Below the pieces are notes generated by a model. It was not told the DNA's origin and did no database searches. It was given only the letters and a program-made list of their open reading frames with translations. Shown here piece after piece: positions 57,444-64,000 of a stretch of DNA of 64,000 nt. The first letter of the stretch is position 1. The number at the start of each line of letters is the position of its first letter. The DNA is from Halomonas alkaliantarctica (GTDB lineage: Bacteria; Pseudomonadota; Gammaproteobacteria; Pseudomonadales; Halomonadaceae). Position numbers and translations under genes: made by a program. The stretch covers positions 2,170,001-2,234,000 of the forward strand of contig NZ_CP122961.1 in NCBI RefSeq assembly GCF_029854215.1. Reading direction: 5' to 3'.

Positions 57444-57574
57444 GAAGCTCCTCATTAAGCGAATAAATTACTTTACGGAAATTGTACACCCTTATACCAC
57501 CATTAAGCCAATAGCATCCAGGCTTGAGCTCCATCTAACTAAATGGATGGCCCACTGACCACTTCTGCGCAGGG

Positions 57575-58492
57575 CTACCAGATCAGCACCGCAGTGTAGT
57601 GATCGAGTAGTAGCGCACCGAAAATGCCTAACAGGTAGCGAATCGAGAACCAGAATGCGCCGATAGGAGCACTCGGGTCCTGGCCACGCCAAACTCGCCA
57701 ATTCCAGACCATAAAGCGTGCATTTAGAAATAGCACAATGAATAGATAGAGTGTGCCACTCATGCCTATCATCACAGGCAATAGTGTGGTTAACACTGTT
57801 AACCATGCATACAGCCAAATTTGTAGTCGTGTAAAAGGAATGCCGTGGGTAACAGGCAGCATGGGGATACCTGCCCGCGCGTAGTCATCACGCTTATGAA
57901 TCGCCAGCGCCCAGAAATGTGGTGGCGTCCAGGCAAAAATAATCAGCATTAAAAGCAAAGGCTCGGGGGTAATTTGCCCGGTAATAGCGACCCACCCCAG
58001 CAGCGGCGGCGCAGCGCCAGCCACCCCGCCGATAACGATATTTTGTGGTGTCGCCCGCTTTAAAAAAGCGGTATAAATCAGCGCATAACCAATTAAGGAG
58101 GCAAAGGTAAGCGCAGCCGTTAAGTGGTTAACCTGCCAAGCCAAGAGCGTAACGCCCGCGACAGAAAGTAAACACGCCCACCCCAGAGCGATCGACACGG
58201 GTAGCCGCTTACTTGCCACAGGACGGCGAGACGTTCGTGTCATAACCGCATCCAAGCGGCGGTCAATAACATGATTAAAAGCTGCCGCACCACAAGAGGC
58301 GAAGCCGATACCAGCTAGCCCCAGAATGACGTTTGTCAGCGGGGGTAAGCCTGGGGTAGCTAATGCCATCCCTACGGCAGTACACACCAACATGACGGCC
58401 ACCACTTTGATTTTGCACAGGCCAAGTAGCTCTCTCCAGCCCCAAACCATTGAAGGCACTGCCGTGGGTAGCGTCATTGTTATATTTCGCAT
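57575..58492 (-). CDS. ctaB: Protoheme IX farnesyltransferase (heme O synthase)
   Basis: A 305-residue polytopic enzyme that adds farnesyl to protoheme. The UbiA-type aspartate motifs are NHVIDRRLDAVMTRTSRRP and, in the second half, HKRDDYARAGIPMLPV. Nine membrane helices are expected. It starts 14 bases after the heme A synthase stop, and both enzymes act in sequence to make heme A for the aa3 oxidase encoded upstream. AAGGGA precedes the ATG. Confidence 0.94.
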   Translation of the reverse strand: MRNITMTLPTAVPSMVWGWRELLGLCKIKVVAVMLVCTAVGMALATPGLPPLTNVILGLAGIGFASCGAAAFNHVIDRRLDAVMTRTSRRPVASKRLPVSIALGWACLLSVAGVTLLAWQVNHLTAALTFASLIGYALIYTAFLKRATPQNIVIGGVAGAAPPLLGWVAITGQITPEPLLLMLIIFAWTPPHFWALAIHKRDDYARAGIPMLPVTHGIPFTRLQIWLYAWLTVLTTLLPVMIGMSGTLYLFIVLFLNARFMVWNWRVWRGQDPSAPIGAFWFSIRYLLGIFGALLLDHYTAVLIW

Positions 58493-58506
58493 GGCATGCT
58501 TCCCTT

Positions 58507-59559
58507 TTATTGAGCGATAACGTTGTTATAAGGTGAATCAATAGTCTTTGAGTAAACACCAGCCGCCTGATAGCGCCAACGCCACCACGCCCAAACGAAT
58601 CCAGCGGCCAACGCAATGGCGCCAGCGGTGTGCAGCAGCGCCAGCCATAGCGGCAACCAAAGCACTACATTGGCAACCCCCAACGCAGCCTGCAGTGCAT
58701 ACAAACCGACGACTATCGCGAGCGGGCTTGCAACGCTCTGCCAATGCCTATAACGCCACCAGAGCGCTACTAGAACAACACCAAGCAACAATGCTCCCAG
58801 GCGATGCATGACTTGAATCGCGGTACGCGCATCGGCATGCAACTGCCCATGCAGATAATTGGGCCCTACGGTCTGGGTGAGATGAAAGCCTTCGCTGATG
58901 TCCATCGCCGGCAGCCACTGGTCATTGCAGGTCGGGAATCCTTGACACGCGATACCGGCATAATTGCTGGATACCCACCCACCTAAAGCCAACTGCAGTA
59001 CTAGCAAACATGCCGCGACACCCCACCAGCTACTCGCGCAGTGAGATACATTTTTCGGTTTTGGCGTCACCACTAGGCGTAAACGTAGATATAACCAGAA
59101 GAACAGCAGCAGAACGCTCAAACCGCCTAACAAATGAAGAGTAACGACTTGAGGCCATAATTTGAGTGTGACGGTGAAGGCGCCAAAGGCGCCCTGGAGC
59201 AAAATAACGACTAGTAACATCAAACTCTGGCGCCACGGATAATCGCGACGATGTCGCAACGGCCAGCCCAAGGCTACAACGCTAATGACCACCAATCCCA
59301 ACAGCGTCGCGATATAGCGATGGACCATTTCTACCCACGCTTTAAAGGAATCCAAAGGAACATCGGGATGGCGAAGTGTGGCGAGATCACTATCGGGAAC
59401 TAATAATTTGCCGTAGCAACCCGGCCAGTCAGGACAGCCTAAACCCGCATCGACTAAACGCGTCCAGGCGCCTACCAGCATCACTACAGCAGTGAACAGA
59501 GTACCTACCAGCGTTAATCGCACCAACCAGCGCAAGCGACATTCAAATGAATCGTGCAT
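58507..59559 (-). CDS. ctaA: Heme A synthase
   Basis: A 350-residue membrane protein with eight helices that oxidises the C8 methyl of heme O. The four conserved heme-ligand histidines are in WVEMVHRYIA, VTLHLLGG, MHRLGALL and LLHTAGA. RLVDAGLGCPDWPGCYGKL is the CtaA/COX15 N-terminal signature, with its paired cysteines. It is placed between the SCO-like gene and ctaB. Confidence 0.94.
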   Translation of the reverse strand: MHDSFECRLRWLVRLTLVGTLFTAVVMLVGAWTRLVDAGLGCPDWPGCYGKLLVPDSDLATLRHPDVPLDSFKAWVEMVHRYIATLLGLVVISVVALGWPLRHRRDYPWRQSLMLLVVILLQGAFGAFTVTLKLWPQVVTLHLLGGLSVLLLFFWLYLRLRLVVTPKPKNVSHCASSWWGVAACLLVLQLALGGWVSSNYAGIACQGFPTCNDQWLPAMDISEGFHLTQTVGPNYLHGQLHADARTAIQVMHRLGALLLGVVLVALWWRYRHWQSVASPLAIVVGLYALQAALGVANVVLWLPLWLALLHTAGAIALAAGFVWAWWRWRYQAAGVYSKTIDSPYNNVIAQ

Positions 59560-59591
59560 GGCGTTTCCTTAACAGCAGAGGCTAGCGCGCG

Positions 59592-60101
59592 TTATTGAGG
59601 GTTCACTTTCAGTAGATGCTGGATATCCTCGAGCACATACTTAGTGGCTACATTGGCCTCAAAGGCCAATGCTGGTCGCCCCATTGGATCAAGTAGCCAA
59701 ACCGAGTTGGCTTTACGCCACGCTGGCAAGTCTTTCCATTCGCTGGTCATTTCTCCCGGTAGCGGTTCGGGATCCCCGCCAATCCGCAGGCGGGTTAATC
59801 TTGGCGCTTCGCGCCCTAAAGCACGGTGTAAACGCCAAAACTCATCTTTACGCTGTTCGCACTGCTGAGCGCAGTCAAAGGCCAATATCCACTCATCTTG
59901 GCCGTTGACTGCGGTTGCTGTTAGAGGCCACTCGTCAAGCATTGGCAATTCCAGCTCCACATTTCCGTGAGCGGTGTGGCGATCTGGAATGCCGATGCGT
60001 AGCTCGACCATCCCCCAAGCGGCAACCATCGGCGCCGCGAATATCACAAAAATAAGGATTAATTTGAGCCGCTGTCGGCGAATGTATCCGGCGTCCTGCA
60101 T
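59592..60101 (-). CDS. SCO-like cytochrome oxidase-associated protein with CxxxC
   Basis: A 169-residue protein with one N-terminal membrane helix (about residues 12-31) and a periplasmic thioredoxin-like part. DEWILAFDCAQQCEQRKDEF contains Cys77 and Cys81 in a CxxxC arrangement like the copper site of SCO proteins, and LDPMGRPALAFE resembles the following strand. The distal copper histidine of SCO is not evident. Similar genes sit between SURF1 and ctaA in pseudomonads. It may act in copper or thiol delivery to the oxidase. The ATG at 60101 follows AGAGG. Confidence 0.8.
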   Translation of the reverse strand: MQDAGYIRRQRLKLILIFVIFAAPMVAAWGMVELRIGIPDRHTAHGNVELELPMLDEWPLTATAVNGQDEWILAFDCAQQCEQRKDEFWRLHRALGREAPRLTRLRIGGDPEPLPGEMTSEWKDLPAWRKANSVWLLDPMGRPALAFEANVATKYVLEDIQHLLKVNPQ

Positions 60102-60129
60102 ACTCTTCACCTCTGATTGTTATTATTAA

Positions 60130-60828
60130 CTAAACAGTTTTATTATCGGCGCCATCGCGACGCAGTTTATGTCCGCCGATAAGCATCACCACCAAAGCTG
60201 CCAATGCTAGCCCCCACCACTGAAAGGCGTAGCCCATATGACGACTGGGCGGCATGACATTGGCTTCCCACCATGGGAGCAAGACCCCATCGCCTTCGCT
60301 GGCGTGCAACCAGCCTGGGTAGCTAAACGCGCCTAGCGAAGCGTGCCAGGGTTCAAGACTAAGCTGCTGCAGCCTTGCCCCTTCTCTATTTTCACCATAT
60401 AGCGGCCCACCGGCCTGAACCTCCTGCCACTCGCCGGTCAGCTCAACCGTGCCGCTGGGTGTGGCTGTCTGGGGCGTTTCACGGCGCGGCCCGGTAGCTA
60501 AAAAGCCACGCTGTACCAGCCAAAGCTGACCGTAACTATCACGCAGCGGGGTTAGTACCGCCACCCCCACTCTTCCGTCTAAAACGCGATTATCCAAATA
60601 GAGCGTTTGCTGCGGCAAGTACTGCCCGCGCAACGTTACCTGGGCGCCTTGAGCTGGCTGTTCGGTAGGTTGCACCAAGGCAGGGGCAGCATCGCGAACG
60701 GCGATGGCTAAACGCTTGTCATCTGCCCGCTCCCACTGCCATAGTCCTAAACTGATACCTAACGCCACCAGCAAACTCCAGAACAGATACCAACTATAAA
60801 AACGCCATTGCCGAGAGGTTTTCATCAT
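60130..60828 (-). CDS. SURF1-family cytochrome oxidase assembly protein
   Basis: A 232-residue protein with helices at both ends (about residues 8-27 and 205-222). GISLGLWQWERADDKR is the SURF1 N-terminal signature and SRHMGYAFQWWGLALAALV the C-terminal one. SURF1 helps insert heme A into subunit I. Two ATG codons (60828 and 60825) are possible; neither has a visible ribosome binding site, and the first overlaps the start codon of the opposite-strand DUF2909 gene. Confidence 0.88.
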   Translation of the reverse strand: MMKTSRQWRFYSWYLFWSLLVALGISLGLWQWERADDKRLAIAVRDAAPALVQPTEQPAQGAQVTLRGQYLPQQTLYLDNRVLDGRVGVAVLTPLRDSYGQLWLVQRGFLATGPRRETPQTATPSGTVELTGEWQEVQAGGPLYGENREGARLQQLSLEPWHASLGAFSYPGWLHASEGDGVLLPWWEANVMPPSRHMGYAFQWWGLALAALVVMLIGGHKLRRDGADNKTV

Positions 60829-61018
60829 GTGGTTACAATTACTCATTGCCGCCGTATTTATTGCGATGGTTATCAGCCTGGCCATGGGCGCCGTTTTTCT
60901 GATACGCGATAACGCCTCTTCCCGCCGTCTACTACTCTCTCTCAAATGGAGAATTGGTTTAGCCTGTCTGCTCATGGCTCTTATTATTTTTGGCTATTGG
61001 TCGGGCCAGTTAGGCTAA
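60827..61018 (+). CDS. DUF2909-family small membrane protein
   Basis: A 63-residue protein with two membrane helices (about residues 3-27 and 41-60), the only plus-strand gene in the oxidase cluster. MWLQLLIAAVFIAMVISLAMG and a basic loop with RRLLLSLKWRIGL fit DUF2909 proteins, which often stand at this position. AGAGG lies nine bases upstream, inside the SURF1 gene. Function unknown; a role in oxidase assembly is suggested only by context. Confidence 0.8.
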   Translation: MWLQLLIAAVFIAMVISLAMGAVFLIRDNASSRRLLLSLKWRIGLACLLMALIIFGYWSGQLG

Positions 61019-61023
61019 TGCGG

Positions 61024-61884
61024 CTATAAGACATAGACAAAAATAAACAGCCCTACCCACACCACATCAACAAAGTGCCAATACCAGCAAGAGGCTTCAA
61101 AGCCAAAATGGTTTTCGTCGGCGAAATGCCCCTTAATAATGCGCACCAGCATGGTAGCTAAAATGAGCGTGCCAATAATGACGTGCACCCCATGAAAACC
61201 GGTCAAAATAAAGAACGTCGCACCAAAGATTCCGGCTTCCAGAGTGATCCCGTAATGGGTGTAAGCCTCGTAATACTCAATACCCTGAATCATGATAAAG
61301 CAGCAACCCAATAGCACAGTGCCCGTTAGCCAGTTGCGACATGTCTTCCTGTCACCCACTTTCAGGGCTTCGTGGGCAACAGTAAGTGTGATACTGGAGG
61401 TAATCAAAATCAGCGTATTGACAAGGGGAAGCTGCCACGGGCTGAAGACTTGTTGGGGGCCGGTAATAGACGAATCCGGCGGATTCAACAACGGCCATGT
61501 GGCGACAAAGTCAGGCCACAGTAAAGCGGAAACACCTTTTGCGCCTTCTCCCCCTAACCATGGAATAGCAAATATGCGTACGTAAAACAGCGCGCCAAAA
61601 AAGGCGGCAAAGAACATTACTTCCGAAAAAATAAACCAGCCCATGCCCCAGCGAAATGAGCGATCCATTTGAGCATCGTACAGGCCTCCCCGAGACTCGC
61701 TGATCACATCACGGAACCAAAGCGTCATCACCGCAAGAACGCCCACCACACCGATTAAGATTAACGGCAAGCCTGTGTCGTAAACGAGCTTAATACCCGT
61801 ACCGACCATCATGGCACCTAGGGCAACCGAGCCAAGAACAGGCCACCGGCTACTCGCCGGAACATAATAGCTACCACTGCTCAT
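61024..61884 (-). CDS. ctaE: Cytochrome c oxidase subunit III
   Basis: A 286-residue subunit with seven helices. It begins YYVPASSRWPVLGSVALGAMM; WFIFSEVMFFAAFFGALFYVR carries the lipid-binding glutamate, and FHGVHVIIGTLIL and EASCWYWHFVDVVWVGLF complete the family signature. The start ATG overlaps the ctaG stop (ATGA). It is convergent with DUF2909, five bases away. Confidence 0.95.
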   Translation of the reverse strand: MSSGSYYVPASSRWPVLGSVALGAMMVGTGIKLVYDTGLPLILIGVVGVLAVMTLWFRDVISESRGGLYDAQMDRSFRWGMGWFIFSEVMFFAAFFGALFYVRIFAIPWLGGEGAKGVSALLWPDFVATWPLLNPPDSSITGPQQVFSPWQLPLVNTLILITSSITLTVAHEALKVGDRKTCRNWLTGTVLLGCCFIMIQGIEYYEAYTHYGITLEAGIFGATFFILTGFHGVHVIIGTLILATMLVRIIKGHFADENHFGFEASCWYWHFVDVVWVGLFIFVYVL

Positions 61885-62540
61885 ATCGCTTCTCCCGCCG
61901 CTTTATTGTTCTTGTAACTGCTCTTGGAACTGCTCTTTGAATCATTCTTGGGGTCGTTATGCGAACTGTTTTCAAGTGTGTTATTCAAAGTGATGTTTTG
62001 AATCCCACGTTCTACCGGATACAAGGTATACACCAGCGTAATGGTGTTTATGTCGTCAGGAAGGTCTCTCGCCAATTGGAAAACGAGCGGGATAGTTAGT
62101 CGCTCATTGGCGGCCAACTGCTGCTCCTGAAAGCAGAAGCAGCTGATTTTACGTAGATGTGTCGTGGCATTGGAGGGCGACACGCTGGGCACTGCCCGAC
62201 CCCAGCTTTCACTGTGGCTATTATTGGTAAAGGTAAAATCGACTTCCGCCATTTGCCCTGGGTGCACGCTCATCTGACGCATTTCAACGCTCATCTTCCA
62301 CGGCAAGCCTGGACTGCCCCGAGTGATAAATTGCACGTTTATATAACGCGATTCATCCACCTCTTCATGCACGATACTTTGTGCAGTGGCATCCACCTTG
62401 CCGTTAAGGCCAGTGATTTGACAAAAAACGTCATAAAGCGGCACTAATGCAAAGGCGAACCCAAACATGCCGACCAGTACGGCGACTGTCCTAATGACCG
62501 TACGGCGCACCCCCACTTCTGTCTGCTCTTGATCGCCCAT
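61881..62540 (-). CDS. ctaG: Cytochrome oxidase copper chaperone CtaG/Cox11 with a Ser/Lys/Asn-rich tail
   Basis: A 219-residue membrane-anchored chaperone delivering copper to the CuB site. One N-terminal helix (about residues 14-34) ends in LVPLYDVFCQITGLNGK, with conserved Cys40. The copper-binding CFCF motif is at residues 134-137 (ISCFCFQEQ). The domain ends at LVYTLYPVE near residue 178; a further tail of about 35 residues, rich in Asn, Ser and Lys, is unusual. It begins some 40 bases after ctaD. Confidence 0.94.
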   Translation of the reverse strand: MGDQEQTEVGVRRTVIRTVAVLVGMFGFAFALVPLYDVFCQITGLNGKVDATAQSIVHEEVDESRYINVQFITRGSPGLPWKMSVEMRQMSVHPGQMAEVDFTFTNNSHSESWGRAVPSVSPSNATTHLRKISCFCFQEQQLAANERLTIPLVFQLARDLPDDINTITLVYTLYPVERGIQNITLNNTLENSSHNDPKNDSKSSSKSSYKNNKAAGEAI

Positions 62541-62582
62541 AACACCTCTTGGGCCCAGTGGCCCATGTGGTTTATGCCACCT

Positions 62583-64000
62583 TTAATGCGCCGTACGATG
62601 AAACACCGGTGGCGTTTCAAACGTATGTAGTGGCGCGGGGCTTGGCACCGTCCACTCTAAATCCACCGCGCCCTCCCAGGCTTTTGCTGGCGCTTTTTTA
62701 CCACCGCGGATACACAGTATGACCCCCAACACAAATAGCAGCTGTGAGGCACCGAAGAAGAAAGCACCAATACTCGAAAGCAAGTTAAAGTCGGCAAATT
62801 GGAGAGCGTAGTCTGGGATACGCCGCGGCATACCCGCCAAACCAGCGAAGTGCATGGGGAAAAACGTTAGGTTAACGCCAATCATTGAGAACCAGAAGTG
62901 CCACTGAGCCAACCGTTCGTTAGGGTAGTGTCCGGTCCATTTTGGCAACCAATAGTACACGCCCGCCATAATGGCGAAGATCGCCCCCGGTACTAACACA
63001 TAGTGAAAGTGTGCAACGACGAAGTAGGTATCGTGATACTGAAAATCCGCCGGTGCGATTGCCAGCATTAATCCTGAAAAGCCACCAATGGTGAACAAGA
63101 CAACAAAGGCTAGGGCAAACAGCATCGGCGATTCAAAACTAATCGAGCCACGAAACAGTGTGGTTACCCAGTTAAATACTTTCACCCCAGTAGGCACGGC
63201 GATCAGCATAGTGGAATACATAAAGAACAACTCTGCCACCAAGGGTAGCCCCACTATAAACATATGATGGGCCCAGACTAAAAATGACAGCAGTGCAATG
63301 GCCGCAGTGGCGTACACCATAGAGGCGTAACCAAACAAAGGCTTACGCGCGAAGGTGGGGATGATCGCTGAGACAATCCCAAAGGCGGGCAGAATCATAA
63401 TGTACACTTCGGGGTGGCCGAAGAACCAAAATAGGTGCTGAAACAACACCGGATCACCACCGCCTGCAGCATTAAAGAAGCTGGTGCCAAAATTAATATC
63501 CATGAGCATCATGGTAATCACACCCGCCAATACCGGCATTACGGCAATCAGCAGAAAAGCAGTGATCAACCAAGTCCAAACGAATAGCGGCATATCCATT
63601 AAACGCATGCCCGGCGCGCGCATATTTAAAATGGTCGCAATGATGTTGATGGCACCGAGAATGGAGCTAATACCGGCAATATGCAGGGCGAGAATAAAGA
63701 AAGTTGTCGAGGGAGGAGCAAAATTCGTCGACAACGGAGCATAAAACGTCCAACCAAAATTAGGGCCGCCGCCGGGCATCAGTAGCGTTGAAAGTAGCAG
63801 TGTGAAAGAAACAGGAAGAAGCCAAAAACTGAAGTTATTCAACCGAGGTAACGCCATATCCGGCGCGCCAATCTGGAGCGGTATCATCCAGTTGGCTAAG
63901 CCGGTGAAAGCGGGCATCACGGCTCCGAACACCATGATCAAACCGTGCATGGTGGTCATCTGGTTGAAAAATTCAGGCTCGACCAGTTGCAGGCCGGGCT
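62583..64000 (-). CDS. ctaD: Cytochrome c oxidase subunit I, N-terminus cut by window edge
   Basis: About 471 C-terminal residues of an aa3-type oxidase subunit I; around 50-60 N-terminal residues lie beyond the window. Metal ligands are visible: the heme a His in [15 protein letters not shown], the CuB His-Tyr pair in [16 protein letters not shown], the CuB histidine pair in WAHHMF and the heme a3/heme a ligands in [12 protein letters not shown]. The segment upstream of the first internal ATG (VEPEFFNQ) proves that the frame continues. Other oxidase genes (ctaC) presumably lie beyond. Confidence 0.96.
   Translation of the reverse strand, partial: PGLQLVEPEFFNQMTTMHGLIMVFGAVMPAFTGLANWMIPLQIGAPDMALPRLNNFSFWLLPVSFTLLLSTLLMPGGGPNFGWTFYAPLSTNFAPPSTTFFILALHIAGISSILGAINIIATILNMRAPGMRLMDMPLFVWTWLITAFLLIAVMPVLAGVITMMLMDINFGTSFFNAAGGGDPVLFQHLFWFFGHPEVYIMILPAFGIVSAIIPTFARKPLFGYASMVYATAAIALLSFLVWAHHMFIVGLPLVAELFFMYSTMLIAVPTGVKVFNWVTTLFRGSISFESPMLFALAFVVLFTIGGFSGLMLAIAPADFQYHDTYFVVAHFHYVLVPGAIFAIMAGVYYWLPKWTGHYPNERLAQWHFWFSMIGVNLTFFPMHFAGLAGMPRRIPDYALQFADFNLLSSIGAFFFGASQLLFVLGVILCIRGGKKAPAKAWEGAVDLEWTVPSPAPLHTFETPPVFHRTAH

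Overview
The window reads as an unbroken, gene-dense stretch of housekeeping chromosome from a gammaproteobacterium, most probably a Halomonas-type member of the Halomonadaceae (inferred from protein character and synteny; no rRNA is present to test it). I see no prophage, insertion sequence, CRISPR array, rRNA or tRNA. Sixty-one coding genes are supported; the first (propionyl-CoA synthetase) and the last (cytochrome oxidase subunit I) are cut by the window edges.

Layout. 1-4.2 kb: prpE, an ArsR-type regulator, the SohB membrane peptidase, an SCP2-domain protein and nudC. 4.2-8.3 kb: the replication/cell-wall neighbourhood dnaQ-rnhA-methyltransferase, divergent from gloB-mltD. 8.4-14.1 kb: a complete YejABEF-type peptide ABC importer. 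14.2-18.4 kb: rsuA, an omega-amidase, rarD and a chemotaxis receptor. 18.6-24.0 kb: a SulP transporter followed by an MCE (Mla-like) lipid-transport operon whose permease carries an N-terminal STAS domain. 24.0-29.4 kb: a branched-chain 2-oxoacid dehydrogenase operon (E1alpha, E1beta, E2) followed 11 bases later by a Hanks-type protein kinase gene. 29.6-33.5 kb: a YehZYXW-type osmoprotectant importer. 33.6-38.2 kb: cysS-glnS, divergent from ppiB-lpxH. 38.3-46.7 kb: the classic protein-quality-control cluster tig-clpP-clpX-lon-hupB-ppiD. 47.0-48.2 kb: a small membrane protein, a MioC-like flavodoxin and a DUF2788 protein. 48.4-55.5 kb: the translation operon thrS-infC-rpmI-rplT-pheS-pheT-ihfA. 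55.8-57.4 kb: an OmpA-type lipoprotein and a DUF2489 protein. 57.6-64.0 kb: the aa3 cytochrome oxidase biogenesis cluster ctaD-ctaG-ctaE-(DUF2909 opposite)-SURF1-SCO-like protein-ctaA-ctaB.

Most genes are ordinary; the interest lies in regulatory structure and a few linkages. The strongest signal is the thrS leader: a hairpin with a seven-base loop reading UUGGUAU, i.e. a tRNA-Thr(GGU) anticodon-arm mimic, with its central G at -32, which by recall is the critical position of the E. coli thrS operator. infC begins with a rare AUC codon placed behind a Shine-Dalgarno that overlaps the thrS stop. A strong terminator separates rplT from pheS without any phenylalanine-rich leader peptide. The kinase gene downstream of the branched-chain dehydrogenase genes is the best candidate for undescribed biology. 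Several compact repeats and inverted repeats (before arsR, lon and yehZ, and between the OmpA-type gene and the DUF2489 gene) have no assigned role.
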